A stretch of DNA of 64,000 bases from IMCC45349 sp047219225. Its GTDB lineage: Bacteria > Bacteroidota > Bacteroidia > Flavobacteriales > Flavobacteriaceae. Numbering within the stretch: the first letter of the stretch is position 1; every line of letters begins with the position of its first letter. Position numbers and translations under genes: made by a program. Below are positions 45,729 to 55,267 of this stretch, piece by piece. The stretch is from NCBI RefSeq assembly GCF_047219225.1, contig NZ_CP178208.1, forward strand, positions 1,798,001-1,862,000, given 5' to 3'. The notes beneath the pieces were generated by a model. That model did not search any database. It worked only from the letters and a program-made list of their open reading frames with translations, and was not told the origin of the DNA.

Positions 45729-45791
45729 ATGAAAAAACAAATTTTAAATATCATTTCTATTAGCATTGCTGTGATTATTTCACAACGATAG
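45729..45791 (+). CDS. ilv leader peptide 1 (attenuator control peptide)
   Basis: This is a 20-codon ORF starting right after the predicted promoter. Its product contains 7 Ile, 1 Val and 1 Leu (core ILNIISISIAVII) and ends at a TAG that touches the antiterminator arm GGAAGG. A Rho-independent terminator follows 27 nt later. Position, length and residue content are those of a branched-chain amino acid leader peptide: ribosome stalling at Ile codons when charged tRNA-Ile is scarce should let transcription continue into ilvD. It is too short for usual gene callers. Confidence 0.8.
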   Translation: MKKQILNIISISIAVIISQR

Positions 45792-45849
45792 GAAGGTATT
45801 GTAAAAAGTAAAATATTAAAAAGCCTTCTGTTTACAGAAGGCTTTTTTT
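45791..45849 (+). terminator. ilv attenuator 1 (antiterminator arm plus terminator)
   Basis: The terminator pairs AAGCCTTCTG (45821-45830) with CAGAAGGCTT (45835-45844), followed by T. The arm GGAAGG at 45791-45796, at the leader peptide stop codon, can instead pair with CCTTCT (45824-45829). A ribosome finishing the leader would cover the arm and let the terminator form. Confidence 0.75.
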
Positions 45850-45864
45850 ATGGAATAAATATAA

Positions 45865-45927
45865 ATGAGATTAAAACATAACATAGTAGTAATTATTAGC
45901 ATTATCGTCATTATTAACTTGATATAG
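45865..45927 (+). CDS. ilv leader peptide 2 (attenuator control peptide)
   Basis: This second 20-codon ORF starts 16 nt after the T run of the first terminator. It encodes 8 Ile, 3 Val and 2 Leu, with the core IVVIISIIVII. The TAG stop lies 1 nt before the antiterminator arm. The Ile/Val content is even higher than in leader 1, and the three Val codons add valine sensitivity. Together with leader 1 it makes a tandem attenuation system upstream of ilvDBNCA. Confidence 0.85.
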   Translation: MRLKHNIVVIISIIVIINLI

Positions 45928-45928
45928 G

Positions 45929-45989
45929 TTGATACAGATTGTTATGTTATAATGAAAAACCTGTATCAATTTGATACAGGTTTTTTTTA
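45929..45989 (+). terminator. ilv attenuator 2 (antiterminator arm plus terminator)
   Basis: Terminator: AACCTGTATCAA (45958-45969) pairs with TTGATACAGGTT (45971-45982), followed by T to 45988. TTGATACAG at 45929-45937 is a perfect copy of the terminator's 3' arm and can pair over 9 bp with CTGTATCAA (45961-45969) to prevent termination. Arms 2, 3 and 4 of a classical attenuator are thus all present. Confidence 0.85.
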
Positions 45990-46099
45990 TAAATAAAATG
46001 CAACTGACTATCATAAAAAACAAATCATAAGTAATTGATAATTAATGAGTTGATATTTTTTAAAGGGAAGTGGGTTTAAATAAAAGTAATATTCTGGCA

Positions 46100-46162
46100 A
46101 TGAATAGATTAAGTGCAAAATATAATTTCGAATCATCAAATCAGATTAAATTAAATGAGTAA
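46100..46162 (+). CDS. Possible small ORF overlapping the ilvD start
   Basis: A 20-codon frame ([13 protein letters not shown]...) ends at a TAA 8 nt inside ilvD in another frame. It is not enriched in Ile or Val and has no terminator after it. It may only aid translational coupling to ilvD, or be chance. The 130 nt before it (45990-46099) show nothing else. Confidence 0.2.
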   Translation: MNRLSAKYNFESSNQIKLNE

Positions 46163-47834
46163 GCTCAATAAATATAGTAAAACAGTTACGCAAGACCCAA
46201 CACAACCTGCAGCACAAGCGATGTTGCATGGAATTGGATTAACACGTGAAGATTTTGATAAGCCAATAGTTGGAATAGCAAGCACAGGATACGAAGGTAA
46301 TCCATGTAATATGCATCTTAATGATTTAGCAAAATTAGCTAAAGAAGGCGCTTTAAACCAAGATGTTGTTGGATTAATATTCAACACCATTGGAGTAAGT
46401 GATGGTATTTCAATGGGAACTCCTGGAATGCGTTATTCGTTGCCTTCTCGTGATGTGATTGCAGATTCTATGGAAACTGTTGTGCAAGCTATGAGTTATG
46501 ATGGATTAATCACTATAGTTGGATGTGACAAGAATATGCCTGGAGCTTTAATGGCGATGATTCGATTAAATAGACCTTCAATATTGGTTTATGGAGGCAC
46601 TATAGATTCTGGTTGTCATAATGGAAAAAAACTAGATGTAGTTTCTGCTTTTGAAGCTTGGGGAAGTAAGGTAGCAGGAACTATGAAGCAAGAAGAGTTT
46701 GAATGTATAGTAAAGAAAGCCATTCCAGGAGCTGGTGCTTGTGGAGGTATGTATACAGCAAATACCATGGCATCTGCAATAGAAGCTTTGGGTATGACAC
46801 TGCCTTTTAATGCTTCAAACCCAGCAAAGAGTGATGCCAAACAAAACGAAGCCATTGCAGCTGGTGAAGCAATGCGAGTGTTATTAGAAAAAGATATCAA
46901 ACCGTCAGATATTATTACAAGAAAATCTTTGGAAAATGCCATACGATTAGTCACTATTCTTGGAGGTTCAACTAATGCAGTATTACACTTTTTGGCAATT
47001 GCTAGAGCAGCTCAAATAGATTTTACTTTAGAAGATTTTCAAAACATAAGTGATAACACACCTTTTTTAGCCGATTTAAAACCTAGCGGAAAATATTTAA
47101 TGGAAGATTTACATCATGTTGGAGGTATTCCAGCAGTATTAAAATATTTATTAAAGAAAGGTCTGCTTCATGGTGATTGTTTAACCGTTACAGGAAAAAC
47201 ATTAGCAGAAAATTTATTGGATGTGAGTGATTTAAAAGAAGGTCAAGATGTGATAAAACCACTAGAAAATCCTATTAAAATTTCAGGCCATTTACGTATG
47301 CTATATGGAAATCTTGCAGAAGAAGGAAGTGTAGCTAAAATTACAGGAAAAGAAGGCTTAAAGTTTACAGGTAAAGCTAAAGTTTTTGAAGGTGAATTTG
47401 AAGCTAATGCAGGTATTGGAGCTGGTAAAGTTGAGAAAGGTGATGTCGTTGTTATTCGATACGAAGGTCCAAAAGGAGGTCCTGGGATGCCTGAAATGTT
47501 AAAACCTACATCAGCAATTATGGGAGCAGGATTGGGTAAAGATGTGGCTTTAATAACTGATGGTCGTTTTTCAGGAGGAACACATGGATTTGTAGTTGGG
47601 CACATCACTCCAGAAGCACAAGAAGGAGGCACTATTGCTTTAGTACAAGATGGCGATATTATTACTATTGACGCTGAAACCAATACGATAACAGTTAATG
47701 TGTCCAATGAAGAATTAGCAAAACGAAAACAACAATGGCGTGCACCAGAGTTAAAAGTAAAACGTGGTGTGCTTTATAAATATGCAAAAACAGTATCATC
47801 AGCATCTAAAGGGTGTGTTACAGATGAGTTTTAA
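46155..47834 (+). CDS. ilvD: Dihydroxy-acid dehydratase
   Basis: The 559-residue protein has the Fe-S ligands in [12 protein letters not shown] and [15 protein letters not shown], the lysine/metal region [19 protein letters not shown] ([19 protein letters not shown]), and ends with [16 protein letters not shown]. It dehydrates dihydroxy-acids to the 2-oxo acids of Val and Ile, and is the first structural gene of the ilv operon. It lies behind the tandem attenuators, so its expression should depend on charged tRNA-Ile and tRNA-Val. Confidence 0.96.
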   Translation: MSKLNKYSKTVTQDPTQPAAQAMLHGIGLTREDFDKPIVGIASTGYEGNPCNMHLNDLAKLAKEGALNQDVVGLIFNTIGVSDGISMGTPGMRYSLPSRDVIADSMETVVQAMSYDGLITIVGCDKNMPGALMAMIRLNRPSILVYGGTIDSGCHNGKKLDVVSAFEAWGSKVAGTMKQEEFECIVKKAIPGAGACGGMYTANTMASAIEALGMTLPFNASNPAKSDAKQNEAIAAGEAMRVLLEKDIKPSDIITRKSLENAIRLVTILGGSTNAVLHFLAIARAAQIDFTLEDFQNISDNTPFLADLKPSGKYLMEDLHHVGGIPAVLKYLLKKGLLHGDCLTVTGKTLAENLLDVSDLKEGQDVIKPLENPIKISGHLRMLYGNLAEEGSVAKITGKEGLKFTGKAKVFEGEFEANAGIGAGKVEKGDVVVIRYEGPKGGPGMPEMLKPTSAIMGAGLGKDVALITDGRFSGGTHGFVVGHITPEAQEGGTIALVQDGDIITIDAETNTITVNVSNEELAKRKQQWRAPELKVKRGVLYKYAKTVSSASKGCVTDEF

Positions 47835-47854
47835 TCATTTTCAAATAATAGAAT

Positions 47855-49588
47855 ATGAAAGCAACACAAACAATTGAAAAGAAAAAAGTAACACAAGAAA
47901 GTGAGCGTATATCTGGTAGTGAAGCTATCATAAGATGTTTGTTAGCCGAAGGTGTTGATGTATTATATGGTTATCCTGGAGGTGCAATTATGCCTGTGTA
48001 TGATGAGTTATATAAGTATCAAGATAGATTACAGCATGTATTAACACGTCATGAGCAAGGTGCTACTCATGCAGCTCAAGGCTATGCTCGTATTTCTGGT
48101 AAAGTGGGTGTGGCTATGGCAACTTCAGGACCTGGAGCAACTAACTTAATTACAGGAATTGCCGATGCACAGATAGATTCTACACCAATGGTTTGTATTA
48201 CTGGTCAAGTTCCATCCCATTTACTTGGTAGTGACGCATTTCAAGAAACAGATATCGTTGGTATCTCAACTCCAGTAACGAAATGGAATCATCAAATTAC
48301 AAAAGCTTCTGAAATTCCAGAAGTTTTGGCAAAAGCATTTTATATAGCTAAAAGTGGCAGACCAGGGCCAGTTTTGGTCGATATAACTAAAGACGCTCAA
48401 TTTGAAGAATTTGATTTTTCTTATAAAAAATGTGAAGGCATCAGAAGTTATAATCCTGTTCCAAAAACAGAATTAAGTAGTGTACAAGCTGCTGCAGATT
48501 TAATCAATGCAGCAAAAAAACCTATGATAGTTTGGGGACAAGGCGTGATTCTAGGTGAGGCAGAAGAAGAGTTAAAGACTATCATAGAAAAAGCAGGTAT
48601 TCCATCAGCTTGGACAATTTTAGGAGCTTCAGCAATTCCAACATCACATCCTTTAAACATTGGAATGGTAGGAATGCATGGTAATTATGCGCCTAATGTA
48701 TTAACAAACGAATGTGATGTGCTCATTGCTATAGGAATGCGATTTGATGATCGTGTAACAGGTCGATTGGATGCTTATGCGAAGCAAGCTAAAGTAATAC
48801 ATTTTGAAATTGATCCAGCTGAGGTAAATAAGAATGTAAAAGCAGATGTGGCAGTTTTAGGAGATGCTAAAGAAAGTTTAAAGCAACTATTACCATTGTT
48901 AAAAGCTAATTCGCATTCAGAATGGCATCAGAAGTTTAAGGATTTATATGCTATAGAATTTGAAAAGGTTATAAAAAATGACTTGCATCCTACCAAGGAA
49001 GGGTTGACTATGGGTGAGGTTTTAAACGAAATTAATATACAAACCAAAGGTGAAGCTGCTATAGTTTCAGATGTTGGTCAGCATCAAATGATAGCTTGTA
49101 GGTATGCCGATTTTAACAAAACAAAAAGTAATATCACATCAGGAGGTCTAGGTACAATGGGCTTTGGTTTACCAGCAGCTATTGGTGCAAAAATGGCTGC
49201 TCCAGAACGCGAAGTAATTTCTATTTCTGGTGATGGAGGCTACCAAATGACTATCCAAGAGTTAGGCACAATTTTTCAAACCAAAACAGCTGTTAAAGTA
49301 GTAGTACTTAATAATGAGTTTTTGGGTATGGTAAGACAATGGCAACAGTTGTTTTTTGATAAACGATATGCTTCAACCGAAATGACTAACCCAGATTTTG
49401 TTGCTATTGCTAAAGGTTATTTTCTAAATGCAAAACGTGTTACTAAAAGAGAAGAGTTATCAGATGCTGTTGCAGAAATGGTAGCTAGTAAGGAGGCATA
49501 CTTCCTTGAGGTATGTGTAGAAAAAGAAGATAACGTATTCCCTATGGTGCCTTCAGGAGCATCGGTTTCAGATATAAGATTAGCATAG
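47855..49588 (+). CDS. ilvB: Acetolactate synthase, large (catalytic) subunit
   Basis: The 577-residue thiamine-diphosphate enzyme has YGYPGGAIMPVYDEL, the catalytic Glu in LTRHEQGATHAAQGYAR, the FAD/central domain GMVGMHGNYAPN, and the GDGGYQMTIQEL...VVVLNNEFLGMVRQWQ cofactor motif. It condenses pyruvate with pyruvate or 2-oxobutyrate, the first shared step to Val, Leu and Ile. It starts 20 nt after ilvD and is followed 2 nt later by its regulatory subunit. Confidence 0.96.
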   Translation: MKATQTIEKKKVTQESERISGSEAIIRCLLAEGVDVLYGYPGGAIMPVYDELYKYQDRLQHVLTRHEQGATHAAQGYARISGKVGVAMATSGPGATNLITGIADAQIDSTPMVCITGQVPSHLLGSDAFQETDIVGISTPVTKWNHQITKASEIPEVLAKAFYIAKSGRPGPVLVDITKDAQFEEFDFSYKKCEGIRSYNPVPKTELSSVQAAADLINAAKKPMIVWGQGVILGEAEEELKTIIEKAGIPSAWTILGASAIPTSHPLNIGMVGMHGNYAPNVLTNECDVLIAIGMRFDDRVTGRLDAYAKQAKVIHFEIDPAEVNKNVKADVAVLGDAKESLKQLLPLLKANSHSEWHQKFKDLYAIEFEKVIKNDLHPTKEGLTMGEVLNEINIQTKGEAAIVSDVGQHQMIACRYADFNKTKSNITSGGLGTMGFGLPAAIGAKMAAPEREVISISGDGGYQMTIQELGTIFQTKTAVKVVVLNNEFLGMVRQWQQLFFDKRYASTEMTNPDFVAIAKGYFLNAKRVTKREELSDAVAEMVASKEAYFLEVCVEKEDNVFPMVPSGASVSDIRLA

Positions 49589-49590
49589 TT

Positions 49591-50121
49591 ATGGAAAAAG
49601 ACATAAAACATTTTACAGTTTCAATTTATACCGAAAATAATATTGGATTATTAAACAGGATTTCGGCAATATTTCAAAGAAGACATATCAATATTGAAAG
49701 TATTAATTCGTCTATTTCTGAAATAGAAAATGTATCGCGATGGACATTGGTTGTGAAACTTACAGAAGAGCAAATCAAAAAGATAATCGGACAAATAGAA
49801 AAGCAAGTTGAGGTCATCAAAGCCTATTATCATACTGATGAGGAAACTATTTATCAAGTGTCTGCAATGTTTAAAATTAAGTCAGATTTACTTTTTGAAG
49901 AACGTAAAATTCAAAATATCATAAAGGATAGCAATTCAAGAATTGTAACCGTAAATAGAGATTTTTTTGTACTTGAAAAATCAGGAAGAAAACATGAAGT
50001 AGAGCAACTTCATAGAGAGTTGAGTGCTTTCGGAATTATGCAATATGTACGTTCTGGTCGTATTGCAGTCACTAAAGATGAAATGAAAATATCAGAAATG
50101 CTAATAGCATTTAATAACTAA
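49591..50121 (+). CDS. ilvN: Acetolactate synthase, small (regulatory) subunit
   Basis: The 176-residue protein has an ACT domain (FTVSIYTENNIGLLNRISAIFQRRHINIES) and the C-terminal ALS_ss region. It binds valine and modulates IlvB. It begins 2 nt after the ilvB stop. Length equals the IlvH/IlvN long form; either symbol could be used. Confidence 0.93.
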   Translation: MEKDIKHFTVSIYTENNIGLLNRISAIFQRRHINIESINSSISEIENVSRWTLVVKLTEEQIKKIIGQIEKQVEVIKAYYHTDEETIYQVSAMFKIKSDLLFEERKIQNIIKDSNSRIVTVNRDFFVLEKSGRKHEVEQLHRELSAFGIMQYVRSGRIAVTKDEMKISEMLIAFNN

Positions 50122-50130
50122 TATAAAATT

Positions 50131-50154
50131 GTCAGGTTGAGCGAAGTCGAAACC
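50131..50154 (+). repeat. Isolated REP-like intergenic repeat between ilvN and ilvC
   Basis: The segment GTCAGGTTGAGCGAAGTCGA and following AACC is a widespread Bacteroidota intergenic repeat half. It lies 9 nt after the ilvN stop and includes a TTG that opens the ilvC frame early. No second inverted copy is nearby. Confidence 0.5.
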
Positions 50155-50178
50155 GATAAACAAATAACAAACAAAACA

Positions 50179-51678
50179 ATGGCAAATTATTTTAATACAC
50201 TATCATTAAGTCAAAAATTAGAACAATTATCTAAATGTCGATTTATGGAATCTTCAGAGTTTGAAGATGGTGTTTTAGCTTTAAAAGGAAAGAAAATTGT
50301 AATCGTTGGTTGTGGTGCACAAGGTCTAAACCAAGGACTGAATATGAGAGATTCAGGATTAGATATTTCATATGCTTTACGAGAAGGTGCAATTGAAGAA
50401 AAAAGAACATCTTATGTAAACGCAACAGGCAATGGATTTGTAGTTGGAACATATGAGGAATTAATTCCTTCAGCCGATTTGGTATGTAATTTAACTCCAG
50501 ATAAACAACATGGTAATGTTGTTGATGCAGTAATGCCTTTAATGAAGCAAGGAGCTACACTAGCTTATTCTCATGGATTTAATATTGTTGAACAAGGACA
50601 GCAAATTCGTGAAGATTTAACTGTAATTATGGTAGCACCAAAATGTCCTGGAACAGAAGTTAGAGAAGAATACCTTCGTGGATTTGGAGTACCAACATTA
50701 ACAGCTGTACATCCAGAAAATGATCCTGAAGGAAAAGGTTGGGTACAAGCAAAAGCCTATGCGGCAGCAACAGGAGGCCATAAAGCAGGTGTGTTAGAAT
50801 CTTCGTTTGTAGCAGAAGTAAAATCTGATTTAATGGGAGAGCAAACTATTTTATGTGGTGTAATTCAAACGGCTTCAATTTTATCTTTTGATAAAATGGT
50901 AGAAGAAGGTATAGAGCCAAGTTACGCAGCAAAATTAATTCAGTATGGATGGGAAACGATTACAGAAGCTTTAAAGCATGGAGGGATTACCAATATGATG
51001 GATCGATTATCTAATCCAGCAAAAATAAAAGCATTCCATTTATCTGAAGAATTAAAAACGATAATGAAGCCGTTGTTTGATAAACATATGGATGATATTA
51101 TGTCTGGACACTTTTCTAAAACGATGATGGAAGATTGGGCTAATGATGATGTAAACCTATTAACATGGAGAGCAGCAACTGGAGAAACTGCTTTTGAGAA
51201 AACGACAGCAACTGCACAACATATTTCGGAGCAAGAGTATTTTGATAATGGTGTGCTGATGGTAGCATTTGTACGTGCTGGAGTAGAATTGGCTTTTGAA
51301 ACTATGGTAGCTTCTGGAATTATTGAAGAATCTGCTTATTACGAATCATTACACGAATTGCCTTTAATTGCAAATACAGTGGCTAGAAAGAAGTTGTTTG
51401 AAATGAATCGTATCATCTCTGATACAGCAGAGTATGGTTGCTATTTGTTTAACCATGCTTGTAAACCATTGTTAGTAGATTTTATGAAAACAGTATCTAC
51501 AGATGTTATAGGTAAACCTTATGTAAATTCTAACAGCGTTGATAATATTGAGCTTATTTTAGTTAATGATGCTATTAGAAATCACCCAATAGAAGCTACA
51601 GGTAAAGTACTTCGTGCTGCTATGACAGCCATGAAAGTTATAAAAACACAAGAAGCTCAAGAGCCAATATTGGTATAA
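50179..51678 (+). CDS. ilvC: Ketol-acid reductoisomerase (class II, long form)
   Basis: The start is the ATG at 50179 (MANYFNTL); the frame is open to a TTG at 50137, but that lies in a repeat. The 499-residue protein has the Rossmann motif [28 protein letters not shown], and two copies of the knotted C-terminal domain ([10 protein letters not shown]..., then [15 protein letters not shown]), the mark of class II enzymes. It isomerises and reduces acetohydroxy acids with NADPH and Mg2+. Confidence 0.96.
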   Translation: MANYFNTLSLSQKLEQLSKCRFMESSEFEDGVLALKGKKIVIVGCGAQGLNQGLNMRDSGLDISYALREGAIEEKRTSYVNATGNGFVVGTYEELIPSADLVCNLTPDKQHGNVVDAVMPLMKQGATLAYSHGFNIVEQGQQIREDLTVIMVAPKCPGTEVREEYLRGFGVPTLTAVHPENDPEGKGWVQAKAYAAATGGHKAGVLESSFVAEVKSDLMGEQTILCGVIQTASILSFDKMVEEGIEPSYAAKLIQYGWETITEALKHGGITNMMDRLSNPAKIKAFHLSEELKTIMKPLFDKHMDDIMSGHFSKTMMEDWANDDVNLLTWRAATGETAFEKTTATAQHISEQEYFDNGVLMVAFVRAGVELAFETMVASGIIEESAYYESLHELPLIANTVARKKLFEMNRIISDTAEYGCYLFNHACKPLLVDFMKTVSTDVIGKPYVNSNSVDNIELILVNDAIRNHPIEATGKVLRAAMTAMKVIKTQEAQEPILV

Positions 51679-51681
51679 TTT

Positions 51682-52944
51682 ATGCAAACACTAACTACAT
51701 ATTTTCCAAGTCTTCACGATGTAAATAAAGCAGCCGAAAAACTAAAAGGTATTGTTTCGGTTACACCTTTGGTACAAAACATACAGTATTCAAAGCAATT
51801 TGATTGTAATGTGATGTTTAAGCGTGAAGACTTGCAAATGGTGCGTTCCTATAAAATTAGAGGTGCATATAATAAAATAGCATCTTTAAGCGCACATGAA
51901 ATTGAAAATGGTATTGTTTGCGCAAGTGCTGGGAATCATGCTCAAGGCGTGGCTTTATCATGTAAGTTGTTAAATATAAAAGGTACAATTTACATGCCTG
52001 CGCCAACTCCAAATCAAAAGATTGAGCAAGTAAAAATGTTTGGCGAATCGTATGTTGATATTGTATTAGAAGGCGATACATTTGATGATGCATATCATGC
52101 AGCTATGGAAGAGTGTAGCTCACTAAATAAAACCTTTATTCATCCATTTAATGATGAAAAAGTTATAGAAGGACAAGCAACTATTGCTCTTGAAATACTA
52201 AATCAAACAACTCAACCTATAGATTATGTTTTTGTGCCAGTTGGCGGTGGAGGTTTGGCTTCAGGATTGTCAACCATATTTAAAGAGCTATCTCCAAAGA
52301 CTAAAATAATTGGTGTTGAACCAGAGGGAGCGCCTTCAATGAAAACTGCATTACAAAATGGTAAGGTTGTGGAGTTAAAACATATTGAAAAATTTGTTGA
52401 TGGTGCTGCTGTGAGACGTGTTGGTGATAGAAATTTTAGTATCTGTAAAGAGACTCTTGATGAGATGATTACTGTTTCAGAGGGTAAAGTTTGCGAAACC
52501 ATTTTAGAACTTTATAATAAGGATGCTATTGTTGTTGAGCCAGCAGGAGCTTTAAGTATTGCTGCGTTAGAACAATATACAGATGAGATAAAAAATAAAA
52601 ATGTAGTATGCATAGTAAGTGGTAGTAATAATGACATTACAAGAACAGCCGAAATTAAAGAACGTGCTTTGTTACATGCTAACTTAAAACACTATTTTAT
52701 TATCACATTTCCTCAACGCGCTGGAGCATTACGCGAGTTTGTAGTGGATATTTTAGGACCTAATGATGATATTACGCACTTTGAATATACTAAAAAAACA
52801 AATCGTGAAAATGGAGCAGCTGTAGTTGGTGTGCAACTTAAATCACCAACCGATTTAAAACCGCTTATTACCAAAATGAAACTTCATAATTTTTATGGTG
52901 ATTACTTAAATGACAAACCAGAGCTCTTTCAGTTTTTGGTGTAA
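51682..52944 (+). CDS. ilvA: Threonine ammonia-lyase (biosynthetic)
   Basis: The 420-residue PLP enzyme has the Schiff-base lysine in VRSYKIRGAYNKI, CASAGNHAQGVA, the glycine-rich VPVGGGGLASGL, and VSGSNNDITR. A single ACT-like regulatory domain follows (about residues 335-420, HYFIITFPQRAGALREFV). It makes 2-oxobutyrate for isoleucine. It is the last ilv gene, 3 nt after ilvC. The short one-domain tail is the form found in Bacteroidota and Firmicutes. Confidence 0.94.
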   Translation: MQTLTTYFPSLHDVNKAAEKLKGIVSVTPLVQNIQYSKQFDCNVMFKREDLQMVRSYKIRGAYNKIASLSAHEIENGIVCASAGNHAQGVALSCKLLNIKGTIYMPAPTPNQKIEQVKMFGESYVDIVLEGDTFDDAYHAAMEECSSLNKTFIHPFNDEKVIEGQATIALEILNQTTQPIDYVFVPVGGGGLASGLSTIFKELSPKTKIIGVEPEGAPSMKTALQNGKVVELKHIEKFVDGAAVRRVGDRNFSICKETLDEMITVSEGKVCETILELYNKDAIVVEPAGALSIAALEQYTDEIKNKNVVCIVSGSNNDITRTAEIKERALLHANLKHYFIITFPQRAGALREFVVDILGPNDDITHFEYTKKTNRENGAAVVGVQLKSPTDLKPLITKMKLHNFYGDYLNDKPELFQFLV

Positions 52945-53056
52945 CTGTTATATCCTTTAAAGAAATACTATGAAATGGTAATAGTGTAAAGGTTATATTT
53001 TCTTTTACTAACTTAGTTTTGTCAAAAAATATAGTTAAAAATAGAATGTTATTATC

Positions 53057-53497
53057 ATGATTAACAGGTTGTATTTTTCAATAGATATAGAAGCTGAAAA
53101 AGAAAAGATTTGGAAAGCACTTTGGGATTTAGATATGTATAAAGATTGGGCTGGTGTTTTTTTTGAAGGTTCTTATACAGTAGCTAATAATTGGGAGGTA
53201 GGTAGTAGAGTATTGTTTCTTGCGCCAGATAAAAGCGGAATTTATAGTGTTATTGAAACACATGTTCCAAATAAAACAATCACTTTTAAACATATTGGAA
53301 CTGTCGTTGAAGGTAAAGAACAGCCTATTGATGATGATGCAAAAAAATGGTCAGGAACTACTGAAACTTATACTATATTTGAAGGCGAAAATTACAATAC
53401 ACTTAAGGTAGATATTGATATTCTAGATGAGCATTTAGATTTTATGACCAAAACATTTCCTTTAGCCTTAGAAAGAGTGAAACAAAATTGTATGTAA
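53057..53497 (+). CDS. SRPBCC (START-like) domain protein
   Basis: The 146-residue protein fits the SRPBCC fold: a first strand with IDIEAEKEKIWKALWDLDMYKDW, strand-rich middle (GSRVLFLAPDKSGIYSVIE), and a C-terminal amphipathic helix. The family binds hydrophobic ligands or acts with partners; the ligand is unknown. It lies 112 nt after ilvA and 5 nt before a membrane protein gene, so the two are a likely pair. Confidence 0.75.
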   Translation: MINRLYFSIDIEAEKEKIWKALWDLDMYKDWAGVFFEGSYTVANNWEVGSRVLFLAPDKSGIYSVIETHVPNKTITFKHIGTVVEGKEQPIDDDAKKWSGTTETYTIFEGENYNTLKVDIDILDEHLDFMTKTFPLALERVKQNCM

Positions 53498-53502
53498 AAT
53501 AA

Positions 53503-54081
53503 TTGAAAGCTAAACAAACATACTTAAAAGGAAAATCTGTTTTTATAGTTTCTCTTGTTGTAATCTTTATTACAATATTAACGGTTTACTTAACTGGAGA
53601 AAATTATAATAGAACTGTAACGTCAAACTTTTATATATCCTTATCAATAATTGGAACTGCTCTATTTTTATTTATGACTTATGGCTTGTATGAAGGAATT
53701 GGCTTAATTGACAATTTCCCTAAATATAGAGATTTTCAAACTGGAGATATTATAGCTAGTTCAGGGACATCACCAGATATTCCAAGTGTAGAGGTAGGAG
53801 AAGGTATTGGAGGTTTTTTGTTATCTATCTTGCTTTGGATTGGAATGACAATTCTAGTTTTTTTACTTCTTGTTTTATTAGAGGCTTTTTTTTGGTTTTC
53901 AATTTTTGTGATTTTGACAATATTGTACTGGGTGTTTTTTAGAGCTTTAAAGTTTGTTTTTTCAAAATCAAAAGATACAAAAGGACAGGTTTTACAATCA
54001 ATAATTTACTCGTTATCCTATACTGTTTTATATTTAGGATGGATTTTCGCAATTGTGTATTTAGCACAGTCATTACGATAG
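53503..54081 (+). CDS. Membrane protein of unknown function (TTG start)
   Basis: This 192-residue protein has predicted membrane helices at about residues 12-30, 45-62, 103-150 (a long double span) and 167-188. Translation probably starts at the TTG at 53503: a stop codon directly precedes it, and the next Met would remove the first helix and part of the second. The loop between helices 2 and 3 is Ser/Gly/Ile-rich (SSGTSPDIPSVEVGEG). I do not recognise a family. It follows the SRPBCC gene by 5 nt. Confidence 0.55.
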   Translation: MKAKQTYLKGKSVFIVSLVVIFITILTVYLTGENYNRTVTSNFYISLSIIGTALFLFMTYGLYEGIGLIDNFPKYRDFQTGDIIASSGTSPDIPSVEVGEGIGGFLLSILLWIGMTILVFLLLVLLEAFFWFSIFVILTILYWVFFRALKFVFSKSKDTKGQVLQSIIYSLSYTVLYLGWIFAIVYLAQSLR

Positions 54082-54094
54082 GTAATTATAAACA

Positions 54095-54122
54095 AAACGC
54101 ATTACTTTTTAGTAATGCGTTT
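54095..54122. terminator. Bidirectional terminator between the ilv-side genes and leuB
   Basis: AAACGCATTACT pairs with AGTAATGCGTTT around TTTT. It ends rightward transcripts after the membrane protein gene and leftward transcripts after leuB. Confidence 0.8.
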
Positions 54123-54146
54123 AACAAATAATTTTAAAAAATCTGG

Positions 54147-55265
54147 TTAAATAATAGTCGATTGTCCTAGGTGAATGTTAGAGAAATTAAGGTTTGTGTC
54201 TTTTGGATTGGAAATATAATCCTCTATAAAATCACCAACTTTACTTGTTGTAATATTGTCGTATGTTGTGTTTAAATCTGGTGTAGTAATTTCTAGCTTT
54301 AAAGACCTTTCAACTGCTGCTCTAATTAAGTCGGCTTCGTCAAATAATTCAAAATGATCTAATAACATAGCTGCAGACAAAATTGATGCTATTGGATTTG
54401 CAATGCCTTTATTGGTTGCTTGAGGATAAGACCCATGAATTGGCTCAAACATAGCATGTTTATCACCAACTGAAGCACTAGCTAATAGTCCAATTGAACC
54501 TCCAATAATACTAGCTTCGTCACTAATAATATCTCCAAACATATTTTCGGTAAGAATGACATCAAATTGTCTTGGATTAAGTATTAATTGCATTGCTGCA
54601 TTATCAACAAATAAGAAATCAAGTTCTACATCTACATACTTTTTGGCAACATCAGTCACTACTTTTCGCCATAGACGTGAGCTTTCTAAAACATTTGCTT
54701 TATCTACCAAAGTGACTTTGTTTTTACGTGTTTGAGCAGATTTGAATGCTAAATGAGCAATACGTTCAATTTCGTGTTTAGAATATTCACATAAATCGGA
54801 AGCTGTATTACCATCATCGCTAATTTTCTTCTCTCCAAAATAGATGCCACCAGTTAATTCACGATAAATACTAATGTCTGTGTCTTTTATGTTTTCTTGT
54901 TTTAAAGGAGACTTATCTAATAAACTATCATAAGCTTTTACAGGCCTAATATTAGCGTATAAACCGAGCGATTTTCTAAGCTTTAATAAGCCTTGTTCTG
55001 GACGTACTTTTGCAGAAGGGTCGTTATCGTATTTCGGATGACCAATAGCTCCAAATAGTATAGCATCACTCTTTTTACATAACTCCAAGGTATCATCTGG
55101 TAAAGGGTTGTTAAAATGATCGATTGCTGTTGCGCCAACCTTTGCATGATTAAACAAAAATGTATGGTCAAATTCTACAGCAATAGCTTTTAAAACCTTA
55201 ATGGCTTCATTGGTTACTTCTGGACCAATACCATCTCCTGATAAAACGGCAATGTTTAGTTTCAT
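54147..55265 (-). CDS. leuB: 3-isopropylmalate dehydrogenase
   Basis: The 372-residue protein has GDGIGPEVTNEAI, the substrate Arg region RPEQGLLKLRKSLGLYANIRPV, ELTGGIYFGE, and the metal-binding ENMFGDIISDEAS. It oxidises 3-isopropylmalate to the leucine 2-oxo precursor with NAD+. It is the last gene of the leuACDB operon, 2 nt after leuD. Confidence 0.96.
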   Translation of the reverse strand: MKLNIAVLSGDGIGPEVTNEAIKVLKAIAVEFDHTFLFNHAKVGATAIDHFNNPLPDDTLELCKKSDAILFGAIGHPKYDNDPSAKVRPEQGLLKLRKSLGLYANIRPVKAYDSLLDKSPLKQENIKDTDISIYRELTGGIYFGEKKISDDGNTASDLCEYSKHEIERIAHLAFKSAQTRKNKVTLVDKANVLESSRLWRKVVTDVAKKYVDVELDFLFVDNAAMQLILNPRQFDVILTENMFGDIISDEASIIGGSIGLLASASVGDKHAMFEPIHGSYPQATNKGIANPIASILSAAMLLDHFELFDEADLIRAAVERSLKLEITTPDLNTTYDNITTSKVGDFIEDYISNPKDTNLNFSNIHLGQSTII

Positions 55266-55267
55266 AA

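Noticed and set aside
45998..46030. Ten-codon ORF after the second ilv terminator, considered as a third leader peptide
   Set aside because: It has only two adjacent Ile codons and no terminator follows, so no attenuator can be supported.
45601..46154. Mobile element remnant in the long metK-ilvD spacer
   Set aside because: No transposase fragment or terminal repeats; the content is explained by a promoter, leader peptides and terminators.
46616..46954. 112-codon minus-strand frame
   Set aside because: Shadow of ilvD on the other strand.
47243..47707. 154-codon minus-strand frame
   Set aside because: It lies wholly inside ilvD and has no recognisable features.
50137..50178. TTG start extending ilvC by 14 codons
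   Set aside because: The extension is encoded by a dispersed repeat; the ATG at 50179 gives the usual IlvC N-terminus.
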